A program made the translations under genes and the position numbers. The notes under the pieces were generated by a model that was not told the DNA's origin, did not search any database, and saw only the letters and a list, made by a program, of their open reading frames with translations. A stretch of DNA of 64,000 bases from positions 2,488,501 to 2,552,500 of the forward strand of contig NZ_OY781882.1 of NCBI RefSeq assembly GCF_963677125.1, in the 5' to 3' direction. Of the stretch, positions 17,431 through 25,141 are shown piece after piece; within the stretch, counting starts at the first letter, position 1, and each line of letters opens with the position of its first letter. Source of the DNA: an uncultured Desulfobacter sp. (GTDB lineage: Bacteria > Desulfobacterota > Desulfobacteria > Desulfobacterales > Desulfobacteraceae).

Positions 17431-17461
17431 TAAAACCCTGACAGGTGCATCTCCCGCCAGG
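17431..17461 (-). terminator. Terminator-like hairpin in the iorA leader
   Basis: On the minus strand CCUGGCGGG pairs with CCUGUCAGG through nine continuous pairs, including two G-U, around the loop AGAUGCA, followed by GUUUUAUG. It ends six bases before the iorA AAGGAG ribosome site and lies seven bases after the upstream three-way-junction fold, the place expected for a riboswitch expression platform. The T-run is short, so it might instead act on translation. Confidence 0.5.
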
Positions 17462-17468
17462 TCATCCA

Positions 17469-17572
17469 GTGTTTGAACAAAACCGTACCCGTCGCCGTGT
17501 TGCATCCGGGTAGAATTATGCCCGGGCGGTTCTCTGACGAACCACCCAGGCATCGTTTTCCGGTCAAACACT
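17469..17572 (-). ncRNA. Candidate cis-regulatory RNA (riboswitch-like three-way junction) upstream of iorA
   Basis: Read on the minus strand, P1 is AGUGUUUGA/UCAAACACU, extended by AAAAC/GUUUU across an internal loop. It encloses a 15-bp hairpin (17553-17539 with 17532-17518, loop GUCAGA) and a second hairpin UACCCG/CGGGUA (17512-17507 with 17491-17486). In the 15-bp stem both non-Watson-Crick positions are U-G on this strand but would be C-A mismatches on the plus strand. That indicates a selected RNA transcribed toward iorA. No match to a known class was recognised; a terminator-like hairpin follows. Confidence 0.6.
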
Positions 17573-17604
17573 ATCTAAGTGGTAATTGTAAAAAATGTTT
17601 TCTC

Positions 17605-17919
17605 TCAGGCGTACAGTTTTTCAGCGTGTGCCAGGGACGAGGCATACCCCTTAAACCCCTGGGTATCCTCACAGGAATTAATGGCACTGGAAGCAAAAAA
17701 ACCTTCCACCATGGTCTTTTCCCCATGACGAATTAAACCCATGAACAATACCGGAACAAGGCTGAGCCCGTTTTGGCCGGTTTCAACACTGAAGTCCAGG
17801 GGGGTGTCAGTCTGGTAAACAGCGAACAGACTGTTCTGGACAGGCATCAGCTGAACAATTTCAGGATGTTCATGGTGATGGTGATGGTCGTGATTGTGAT
17901 CACTACAATGGTTGCACAT
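17605..17919 (-). CDS. Small His/Cys-rich protein, unknown function
   Basis: This 104-residue soluble protein has an N terminus with a CxxC pair and a dense histidine cluster (MCNHCSDHNHDHHHHHEH), suggestive of metal binding. The remaining about 80 residues are of ordinary composition, with no family recognised. No signal peptide or membrane segment is seen. It lies between a UspA-type gene and the iorA leader on the same strand; the roughly 100-nt structured RNA begins 33 bases after its stop. It could be a metal chaperone or store, but that is only a guess from composition. Confidence 0.6.
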   Translation of the reverse strand: MCNHCSDHNHDHHHHHEHPEIVQLMPVQNSLFAVYQTDTPLDFSVETGQNGLSLVPVLFMGLIRHGEKTMVEGFFASSAINSCEDTQGFKGYASSLAHAEKLYA

Positions 17920-18077
17920 GATCTTTAAAGCCTTTCATTATTGCAGGTTGAGGGCACACATTTCTTGCACATCAGGTCTTTTCCGGCAAATACCACAGAC
18001 CTTGGTACCCTAAAAACAGTTTAGCCCTTAATATTACCGAAATTTACTATAGAATTAAAGGTTTTTGAAAAAATTCT

Positions 18078-18527
18078 TTAATTGGTTTTTACGGCCAGAA
18101 TGGCGGCACCCTCCAGCTCACGGACCAGCTTAATGCAAAGATCGCCTTTGACAAATTCTTCAGCCTTGGACTTTTTCCTCCGGCCGATGACAATCATAGA
18201 GTGGCCCCCCTTTTTAAACTCCTCAATGATCCCGTCCGCAACCGTATCGCAGGGTTCATTTACGATTTTAACCTGAATATTTTCTTTGGGAATTCCTGTT
18301 CTTTCCACCAGGCCCAGCTTTGCCTTTTCAAGAATAGACAGGTATCGTTCCGGCTGGGCTTCCATAAAGCTTTTACCCATGAGTTCATCACCGGCAGCGG
18401 GTTTTCTGAACACATGAATCAATGTCACATCAATGCTGTCAGGGCAAAATTTAAGGGTTGAAAAATATTCCAATGTAGCTTTTGAGCTGAATGAATCGTT
18501 TACGGCTATGAGTATGGATTGCTTCAT
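18078..18527 (-). CDS. Universal stress protein (UspA family)
   Basis: This 149-residue single Usp domain begins SILIAVNDSFSSKATLEYF, has the internal VTLIHVFRKP strand, and ends with the nucleotide-loop region VIGRRKKSKAEEFVKGDLC and a final AAILAVK strand. The usual G-2x-G-9x-G-S ATP loop is altered (Arg/Lys in place of small residues), so ATP binding is uncertain. A general stress role is the family expectation. It stands alone between the His-rich gene and the kinase-like gene, all on the same strand. Confidence 0.85.
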   Translation of the reverse strand: MKQSILIAVNDSFSSKATLEYFSTLKFCPDSIDVTLIHVFRKPAAGDELMGKSFMEAQPERYLSILEKAKLGLVERTGIPKENIQVKIVNEPCDTVADGIIEEFKKGGHSMIVIGRRKKSKAEEFVKGDLCIKLVRELEGAAILAVKTN

Positions 18528-18566
18528 CGTTCAATCCTTTTTAAAAACGGGGTTATAATTCGTCAT

Positions 18567-19481
18567 CTATATTTCATCAAAGGCTTGAATACATCTGTCA
18601 ATATCCTCGATGATTTCGTCCACCATCTCGTAGAAAATTTCAGTTTGTTTTGAAAAATGCATTAAAATATTATTCATCGTGCTTGGAATAACCGGATACA
18701 ATTTTTTGAGATTTACCAGCCGCCTTTGATCCAGTATGGAAAAATCAGCGTCGGTTAACCGCTCAATCAGATTGCCATAGGTTTTCGGGTTGTTTTTAAT
18801 CATGTAAACCGTATGAAACCCCTTACCAATGGTATAAGTTAAGATATTGCCGAGGCCGAATATATCCAGACTGAAAGGATTTTCGGTTGTCTCGTAATCG
18901 TAGTCAAAATCGATCCAGACATAGTTACCCGTCGTCCTTTCCACAAAGAGATGATCGTTTCTGATGTCCCCGTGCTTGAATCCGTTCCTATGCAAGAAAC
19001 TAATTGCCCCAAAGGCCATTGACAGATTTCGAAGTATCCCCGGAAGTATGGTTTTAAAATAAGTCTCGTAAGGCATATCACTGAACTTGCCCAGATATTG
19101 CAAAAAATTTGTCCCCCGGACCACCTCAAGAACCCGAATGTTATTGCCCTTTTCATCAATAAAGGCTTTGCCCTGCATAAAAAGAGAGTGTCCAGCCACC
19201 AGATCAAGGATCTTACCTTCTTTTTCAGGACTTCGAAAACAATCTATTTTTACCTCGCCAATAGTTATTTGAAAGGATTCGAAAAAGGCAAATTTAAGAT
19301 ATTGAATATCCTTTGTTTTCTGGTTAATTACCTTCTTTACCCAAAACTTTGGATCTTCAATGCCGAAGCGCTGCTCCTTGGCGTGACCGATTACTTTATA
19401 GATCTGGTCATTAAGATGGAGAATATCCCCGCTGTCTATGGCATAAAAATTACTGATATCCTGGATGGATGATTTTCCCAT
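18567..19481 (-). CDS. Divergent protein kinase-like protein
   Basis: This 304-residue protein has a C-terminal kinase-fold half. FLHRNGFKHGDIRNDHLFVE resembles the catalytic loop (HGD instead of HRD, with the following Asn), and YVWIDFDYD resembles the metal-binding DFG segment with Asp in place of Gly. The N-lobe is poorly conserved and no clear glycine-rich loop was found. This leaves open an active kinase, a phosphotransferase or a pseudokinase. The ATG at 19481 is chosen over a TTG at 19517 that would overlap the GAF gene. It follows the GAF gene at 28 bases, probably in the same transcript. Confidence 0.65.
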   Translation of the reverse strand: MGKSSIQDISNFYAIDSGDILHLNDQIYKVIGHAKEQRFGIEDPKFWVKKVINQKTKDIQYLKFAFFESFQITIGEVKIDCFRSPEKEGKILDLVAGHSLFMQGKAFIDEKGNNIRVLEVVRGTNFLQYLGKFSDMPYETYFKTILPGILRNLSMAFGAISFLHRNGFKHGDIRNDHLFVERTTGNYVWIDFDYDYETTENPFSLDIFGLGNILTYTIGKGFHTVYMIKNNPKTYGNLIERLTDADFSILDQRRLVNLKKLYPVIPSTMNNILMHFSKQTEIFYEMVDEIIEDIDRCIQAFDEI

Positions 19482-19509
19482 AGCATGGCCTCGTTGGTTT
19501 GATCCCGAT

Positions 19510-20070
19510 TTAATCAAGGAGTCTATGGGGCAAATTGCTCATAGCCACCTTAAACTGATCAATCACATTTTTAAGGCCGTTGTTTTCTATCACGACCCCA
19601 AGATGCTCAAATAATACGGACAAAGATTCCATATCCTCTTCACTGATAGCAATGACTTTATTATGATACATGCGCACAACCCCTGTCACCGTATGCCTGA
19701 ATTTAATCGGTATGGAGAGCATGGACGCGATATTTTCATCTGCCGCCTGCTTTGGGTACTGAACCCTGGGATCGTCCTGCATGTCTTGAATAAAAACAGG
19801 CTCCCCCTTCACAAGGGCAGAGTCTTTTTCATCAATAAAGATAGGGCCTTTTTCCAAATATTCCTGGCTAATACCGTAACTGCTCACCATAAAAAGCTGA
19901 TTTTCCTTTTCATCCAAAACAAGGGTACAACAGCCTTTGATTTTAAATGTTAAAGCGATCCCTTCTGTGATATGTGCCAACAAAAGCTTCGGATCGTCAT
20001 AGGTTGAAATTGCATGGCTTATGGACCTGAATTGCTCCAGATTGAACTTGCGTTCCAATGCGTTGGTCAT
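19510..20070 (-). CDS. GAF domain protein
   Basis: This 186-residue cytoplasmic protein consists almost entirely of one GAF domain (about residues 20-165). It starts with SISHAISTYDDPKLLLAHITEGI and contains CCTLVLDEKENQLFMVSSYG and IASMLSIPIKFRHTVTGVVRMYH. GAF domains bind small ligands or sense redox or nitric oxide. There is no attached output domain, but the next gene encodes a kinase-like protein, so the pair may be a two-protein sensor unit. Its 5' leader (20211-20245) carries an AACCCACA/TGTGGGTT hairpin, and a near-consensus promoter sits at 20295-20324. Confidence 0.82.
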   Translation of the reverse strand: MTNALERKFNLEQFRSISHAISTYDDPKLLLAHITEGIALTFKIKGCCTLVLDEKENQLFMVSSYGISQEYLEKGPIFIDEKDSALVKGEPVFIQDMQDDPRVQYPKQAADENIASMLSIPIKFRHTVTGVVRMYHNKVIAISEEDMESLSVLFEHLGVVIENNGLKNVIDQFKVAMSNLPHRLLD

Positions 20071-20294
20071 TTCACATCTCCCTGTTTAGACAAAATTCTG
20101 ACGGCTCTTTAAGGCCGACCGCGTGGGAACAATAAAACTCGAATCTCTCTTCGGGCCGCCCGTCTAATTGAACACTGGCCATGGACCGTCCGAATTTTCC
20201 ACCGAGGTTCAACCCACAACATGATTTGAAAAATATCTGTGGGTTACACAGACGCGCCAATAATAAGACGAAAAAGAATGAACTCAATGATATT

Positions 20295-20324
20295 ATTATA
20301 TTGAAAAATAAAAACCCATGTCAA
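20295..20324 (-). promoter_or_regulatory. Near-consensus sigma-70 promoter for the GAF/kinase-like genes
   Basis: On the minus strand TTGACA (20324-20319) and TATAAT (20300-20295) are both perfect consensus hexamers, separated by 18 bases. Transcription would start around 20288, about 220 bases before the GAF gene. This is the strongest housekeeping-type promoter seen in the window. Confidence 0.75.
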
Positions 20325-20344
20325 CGATTCAAATTGGATGGCGG

Positions 20345-21400
20345 TCAAAACTGTCGTATGATTTTTCCTGATTCAGTGCGCTTAAACGTATCTTTAAACA
20401 CTATATCCTTGGGCCTCTCGTAGCGGTCCAATCTTTGAGTAAAAAAAGCTCTCAACGTTTTCTCAATGTATTCATTCGGCCTGGCCTCAATTACCAGGAC
20501 AAGTCTGTGGCCAAGAATTTTATCAGGCAAAGCCCCGATGAAAAAGGGATATGTAATCAAATCTTCCAATTTTTTTTCTATAATTTCGGGAAAATACTTT
20601 ATACCGCCGGAGATGATCACATTATCGGCCCGCCCCAGTATTTTGAATGTTTTATTGCCATCAAGCTCAGCCAGGTCGTTGGTCACAAGACTTGGTGCAT
20701 CCAGGCCCGGCATGTCAATGGTCAGACATCCCCTTTCAGACAGTTCCACCCGGATCCCTTTAAGACAATGAAAGCCGGCGGACGCGTTTTGACCGTTTAT
20801 CCGGCGAAGGGCAATATGTGTGGCGGTTTCCGTCATACCGTAACTTGCAAAACAGGCAGTAGACACATTCCCAAGTTCGGCTTCAAGCCGTGACGGCAAC
20901 GCAGAACCACCGATCAGTAAACTATTCAAACCGTCAAACCGTTTTGAATCATTCATCAATTTTATCACCTGATTGGGCACCATGGCGGCAAAACGGAAGG
21001 GATCGGATTGACACCGGGCCAGGAAGCCGAAATCATCGGTTGGTTCTGCGGTACATAGATCCAGTCCGCCCACAAGCGCTCTGATCACCATAAGTTTCCC
21101 TGCAATATACCTTAGGGGTAGGCATAAAAGAATACGATGCCCAGGTTGCAGACCAAAAAAGTCAAGGGTACGCATGGCGCTTTGGGCCACAAACTTTTTC
21201 TCCAGAAGAATGGGTTTGGGCGGTCCTGTGCTGCCCGATGTGTGCACGGTGATGAAGGTTTGCGGCCCATACCATTGGGCCAGAAAATCAATGACATCGG
21301 ATTCAATGCCCCGGGGGAAGACTTGACGCTCTGATCGCACAAGCGTTGCCACCTGGTGCACGGCACCGTTGATACTTAAAGTCTGCGGAAAAATATTCAC
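20345..21400 (-). CDS. menE: o-Succinylbenzoate--CoA ligase MenE (short form)
   Basis: This adenylate-forming ligase of menaquinone synthesis carries the AMP-binding loop TVHTSGSTGPPKP, ASYGMTETATHIAL, and the late ILGRADNVIISGGIKYFPEIIE hinge region. At about 351 residues it is shorter than the roughly 450-residue E. coli enzyme, because the region before the P-loop is reduced. No ATG is available. A GTG at 21400, just after the menC stop, is the likeliest start, although a GTG at 21463 inside menC is also in frame. It is the last gene of menFDBCE. Confidence 0.88.
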   Translation of the reverse strand: MNIFPQTLSINGAVHQVATLVRSERQVFPRGIESDVIDFLAQWYGPQTFITVHTSGSTGPPKPILLEKKFVAQSAMRTLDFFGLQPGHRILLCLPLRYIAGKLMVIRALVGGLDLCTAEPTDDFGFLARCQSDPFRFAAMVPNQVIKLMNDSKRFDGLNSLLIGGSALPSRLEAELGNVSTACFASYGMTETATHIALRRINGQNASAGFHCLKGIRVELSERGCLTIDMPGLDAPSLVTNDLAELDGNKTFKILGRADNVIISGGIKYFPEIIEKKLEDLITYPFFIGALPDKILGHRLVLVIEARPNEYIEKTLRAFFTQRLDRYERPKDIVFKDTFKRTESGKIIRQF

Positions 21401-21404
21401 GATG

Positions 21405-22442
21405 TTAAAAAATCCCCGGAAAAACAAACCGCTTATCCGGATCAAAAAACAGCTCTTCCCCACGAATTTCTAAGGGGGAATCCATATTATTGGTAAATAA
21501 CTGCCCCGTCCCAAGCCCCTGGTGCAGAAGAGGTTGTTTCAAAAACGCCCATTGGGCAATGGCATTCAACCCCAGGTTGGACTCAAGATAAGAGGTGATC
21601 CACCAATCGATCCCTCTGGCATCAGCCAGTTCAATCCATTCGTCACACCCGTTCATCCCACCGTGCAGACTTGGTTTCAATACCAGGTAATGGGGGGTAA
21701 GGGCGTCCAGCAGGCGAATCTTGTCTTCACGCGCCGTGATACCTATAAGTTCCTCATCAAAGGCAATGTCCAAGGGGGACTGCCTGCACAATTCGGCCAT
21801 TTGAGACCACTGTCCTTTGGCGATGGGCTGCTCAATAGAGTGAATGTCAAGCTCTGCCAGTTGTCCAAGCCGGTCCAAAACCTCGTCCGGAGAGAATCCG
21901 CCATTGGCATCCACCCGTAAAATGACGTCGTCGGCACTGTATTCCGACCGAATGCCTTTGAGGATGGCCAGCTCATCATCAAACTGAAGCGCCCCGATTT
22001 TAAGCTTAATGCACCGCCACCCCAGATCCAGTTTCTGCCGCACCTGTTCTTTCATGAACGACAGCTCCCCCATCCAGATCAGTCCGTTGATGGGGATGCC
22101 TTTATCCCCACGGGTGAACCTGGACGGAAACAGGATCTGCGTACCAGCCTGTTCCAAATCCTTCTGTGCGGTTTCCATGGCAAACTGTACCGAAGAGGGT
22201 ATGTTCTGATGAACCGCCCGGGAACAAAAACTATCCGGATCTGCGGCAAGGCCTGCAAGTGCCTGTTCCACCTCAGGGATGCTCTCAGCACTCAACCCCG
22301 GTAATGGTGCACACTCTCCCACCCCGACCCGGCCCTCTTTTTCCAGAACAAGATACCAGACCCGGCGGTGGTTCAGCACCCCACGGGATGTCCCTGCCGG
22401 CCGCTTAAATTGTAATTTATGCTCAATGACACGTGATTTCAT
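21405..22442 (-). CDS. menC: o-Succinylbenzoate synthase MenC
   Basis: This 345-residue enolase-superfamily dehydratase forms o-succinylbenzoate from SHCHC. It shows the catalytic Lys in CIKLKIGALQ, metal ligands in RVDANGGFSPDEVL, SIEQPIAKGQW and FDEELIG, and the second Lys in YLVLKPSLHGG. It is separated from menB by 137 bases that contain a CACGAAG palindrome, so transcription through the men run may be modulated there. menE starts immediately downstream. Confidence 0.92.
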   Translation of the reverse strand: MKSRVIEHKLQFKRPAGTSRGVLNHRRVWYLVLEKEGRVGVGECAPLPGLSAESIPEVEQALAGLAADPDSFCSRAVHQNIPSSVQFAMETAQKDLEQAGTQILFPSRFTRGDKGIPINGLIWMGELSFMKEQVRQKLDLGWRCIKLKIGALQFDDELAILKGIRSEYSADDVILRVDANGGFSPDEVLDRLGQLAELDIHSIEQPIAKGQWSQMAELCRQSPLDIAFDEELIGITAREDKIRLLDALTPHYLVLKPSLHGGMNGCDEWIELADARGIDWWITSYLESNLGLNAIAQWAFLKQPLLHQGLGTGQLFTNNMDSPLEIRGEELFFDPDKRFVFPGIF

Positions 22443-22474
22443 ATCTTTTATCCAGACTTCAATACTATTTTTGG

Positions 22475-22549
22475 TTCACCACGAAGATCACGAAGGGCAC
22501 GAAGAAATTAAACCAAGAACTTCGTGTCCTTCGTGATCTTCGTGGTGAA
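22475..22549. repeat. CACGAAG palindromic repeat, copy 2 (between menB and menC)
   Basis: The arms 22475-22504 and 22520-22549 are reverse complements over 30 bases with a single mismatch, around a 15-base AT-rich loop. Each arm is three 9-base units containing CACGAAG. It shares layout and units with 14734-14805. It sits within the men operon and would form a very stable hairpin in the mRNA. Confidence 0.8.
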
Positions 22550-22579
22550 TTATAATCTTGAATAGTTATCGTATTGAAA

Positions 22580-23404
22580 TCATGGGAATTTCGGAAATTT
22601 ATTAAAATCCGGTTTGCGTTTTTCCAAAAATGCGTTTTTACCTTCCTGGGCCTCCTGGGTAAGGTAATACAACAGCGTGGCGTTACCGGCAAACTCCTGA
22701 AGCCCCAACTGCCCGTCAAGCTCAGCATTGAGCCCCAGCTTGATCATGCGCAGGGCCAAAGGACTGTGTTCCTGCATTTTCATGGCCCAGGCCACGGTCT
22801 CATCCTCAAGCTGCTCCAGGGGCACCACCTGATTAACCAGCCCCATCTCCAAGGCCTCGGCAGCCGAATATTGACGACACATAAACCAGATCTCACGGGC
22901 CTTTTTCTGGCCGATGGTGCTGGCCAGATAGGATGAGCCCAATCCGGCATCAAAACTGCCCACCTTGGGACCGGTCTGACCAAAGATGGCATTTTCACTG
23001 GCGATGGTGATATCGCACACCACATGCAGCACATGACCACCGCCGATGGCAAACCCGTTGACCATGGCAATCACGGGCTTGGGCATAGACCGAATCTGTT
23101 TCTGAACTTCCAGGATATTCAGCCGTGGTGTACCGTCTTTGTCGATGTAACCGCCCTCCCCTTTCACATTCTGATCTCCGCCGGCACAAAAAGCTGTGTC
23201 CCCGGCCCCGGTCAAAACAATCACATTGATACGCTTATCCTCCCGGCAGATGCGCAAAGATTCGCTGATCTCATGGACGGTGGTAGGCCGAAAGGCGTTG
23301 CGGTAGCGTTCACGGTTAATGGTAATCTTGCCGATTCCCTCATAATATTCAAAAAAGATATCTTCAAACTCTTTGATGGGTTCCCACTGGCGTTTTGTTG
23401 TCAT
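22580..23404 (-). CDS. menB: 1,4-Dihydroxy-2-naphthoyl-CoA synthase MenB
   Basis: This 274-residue crotonase-fold enzyme closes the naphthoate ring of menaquinone. It shows TINRERYRNAFRPTTVHEI, GAGDTAFCAGGDQNVKGEGG, the oxyanion-hole region MVNGFAIGGGHVLHVVCD and TGPKVGSFDAGLGSSYLA, all typical of MenB rather than generic enoyl-CoA hydratases. It follows menD after only 3 bases. Confidence 0.94.
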   Translation of the reverse strand: MTTKRQWEPIKEFEDIFFEYYEGIGKITINRERYRNAFRPTTVHEISESLRICREDKRINVIVLTGAGDTAFCAGGDQNVKGEGGYIDKDGTPRLNILEVQKQIRSMPKPVIAMVNGFAIGGGHVLHVVCDITIASENAIFGQTGPKVGSFDAGLGSSYLASTIGQKKAREIWFMCRQYSAAEALEMGLVNQVVPLEQLEDETVAWAMKMQEHSPLALRMIKLGLNAELDGQLGLQEFAGNATLLYYLTQEAQEGKNAFLEKRKPDFNKFPKFP

Positions 23405-23407
23405 CTC

Positions 23408-25141
23408 TCACTCCACGTTTATGGTTAGTACTTTTTTAATTTCTCTAAACAGGCCCTTAAAAACGTTTGTGTTGATTTGGGCATCCGTAAACACCTCTAA
23501 AAGGGTGGGGACAGTCCGGTCAGGATTATAAAGTTTTTCAAGTGCCTTGTCCAACTGAGCACCTGAATCTGCTTGCAGATAGTCAAGGCCGAATGTTGAT
23601 GCAAGGCCTTTGGCTTTTGTACTGTGGCCTGCAAAAAAACAATTTTGAAACACCCGTTGATTATCTTCTCCGGTGCGCCCTGCAAGGTCTTCCACAAAAC
23701 TGAAAATATTTCCACCACCGTTATTGAGCAGAATAATCCTTAAGTTGCCCCCCAGATATTTATTCCACAATCCATTGGAATCGTAAAAAAACGAGAGATC
23801 TCCCAGAATAAGGGTATTTATTTTAGACGTGCATGATGCATACCCCACCGCCGTTGAAACAGAACCATCAATGCCGCTGGTTCCCCGGTTACCAAGCCAG
23901 GCTGCGCCTTTAATTCCGGAATTTAACACAGCATATCTTACTGTGGAGCTGTTGCCCAGATGTATGACTGAATCCTCCGGCACAGCCCTCAACACATCGG
24001 CACATGCTGTAAAATCGCTGAAAGGAGCCTGGTCCAAATACCGTTCGTAAACCTGAAAAACCGTCTTCTCCCGATCTTTCCAGACCCCGGCATAATCGGC
24101 GGATTTTTTGTGGATCTGCATTCCGGCCGTTTGTTCAAAAAACTGTTCCGGAGTCATTGCACAAACTCGGGTTAATGCCTGGTAGGTGTCCATATGCCGG
24201 CCGTCGGCATCTACATGAATGTGTTTGCCCGGTTTGTAAGCTCTTAAATATTGCCGAATACGCTTGGATACAAAATGCCTGCCAAAAGTAATCAGTAAAT
24301 CAGGCTGAAACATAGCTGCGTCTGCTTGGGATATGGACCCAAGGATTAATTCCGGACGAGCACAAAAGCAATCAGAAGGGATCTGCAGATTGGCCAGGTG
24401 TTCCGCAGCAACCAGGGCTCCGGTTTTTGCCGCAAACAGGGCCAATGCGCTATTAAGCGCTGCACTGGCAAAGGATTGGCCTGCCAGTACTAATACTTTA
24501 TCTGCCCGGTCAATATCCTCGACTACGCCAGCCAACGCCTGTTCATCAAAATTGATTCGTCTATCCAACGCCTCAATCAATTTAACATCAGGCAAGGGTA
24601 CATCTACGGTCCGGTGCAAAGGTTCTTCTAACGGGATATTAATATGCACAGGTCCCGGCCTATGAGACACAGCCGTATTCAGTATATCGTTTATCAAATA
24701 CGCCCCGGACCACAGCTGACAGTCCGATTCCTCCAGGGGCAGTGAACACGACTGCCTGATAAAATTGCGGTATAGATCCGTTTGCTGGATGCATTGGTTT
24801 TCCAGCTGATCGATCCAATAGGCGGGCCGGTCAGCAGTCACAACAATCAAAGGAATTTTCTGGTAATAGGCTTCGGCCACAGCCGGGGCAAAATTAACAG
24901 CAGACGTACCGGAACTGCATACAATCACAACCGGTTTTTCTTTTGCCTGGGCAACCCCCAAGGCAAAATAACCGGCACTGCGCTCATCCACAATCACCCT
25001 GCAGTCAAATTGTCCGCTCCCAGCCAGGGTGTGGATTAAAGGGCCGTTCCTGGAGCCGGGGCACAGCAATATGTCGGTAATATTTCTGCTCAAAAACAGA
25101 GAGGCCAACTGCTGGACGTGCCGCTTTGTTGAAATCATCAT
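23408..25141 (-). CDS. menD: SEPHCHC synthase MenD
   Basis: This 577-residue thiamine-diphosphate enzyme condenses isochorismate with 2-oxoglutarate. Its N-terminal PYR domain contains ILLCPGSRNGPLIHTLAG and VDERSAGYFALGVAQA. Its C-terminal PP domain contains GNRGTSGIDGSVSTAVGYA and LGDLSFFYDSNGLWN. The start lies in an ATGATG that overlaps the menF stop; either ATG is possible. Normal length. Together with menF, B, C and E it shows that the classical rather than the futalosine menaquinone route is used. Confidence 0.94.
   Translation of the reverse strand: MMISTKRHVQQLASLFLSRNITDILLCPGSRNGPLIHTLAGSGQFDCRVIVDERSAGYFALGVAQAKEKPVVIVCSSGTSAVNFAPAVAEAYYQKIPLIVVTADRPAYWIDQLENQCIQQTDLYRNFIRQSCSLPLEESDCQLWSGAYLINDILNTAVSHRPGPVHINIPLEEPLHRTVDVPLPDVKLIEALDRRINFDEQALAGVVEDIDRADKVLVLAGQSFASAALNSALALFAAKTGALVAAEHLANLQIPSDCFCARPELILGSISQADAAMFQPDLLITFGRHFVSKRIRQYLRAYKPGKHIHVDADGRHMDTYQALTRVCAMTPEQFFEQTAGMQIHKKSADYAGVWKDREKTVFQVYERYLDQAPFSDFTACADVLRAVPEDSVIHLGNSSTVRYAVLNSGIKGAAWLGNRGTSGIDGSVSTAVGYASCTSKINTLILGDLSFFYDSNGLWNKYLGGNLRIILLNNGGGNIFSFVEDLAGRTGEDNQRVFQNCFFAGHSTKAKGLASTFGLDYLQADSGAQLDKALEKLYNPDRTVPTLLEVFTDAQINTNVFKGLFREIKKVLTINVE

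Noticed and set aside
17469..17572. T-box or thiamine-type riboswitch as identity of the iorA leader
   Set aside because: GGGUGGUUC superficially resembles the T-box antiterminator, but the ACCGCG part and the stem I/specifier architecture are missing; the TPP CUGAGA and ACCUGA boxes are also absent.
22475..22549. CRISPR array or encoded small protein in the CACGAAG repeats
   Set aside because: Units are 9 bases, contiguous and mirrored, with no spacers; frames through them are artefacts of periodicity.
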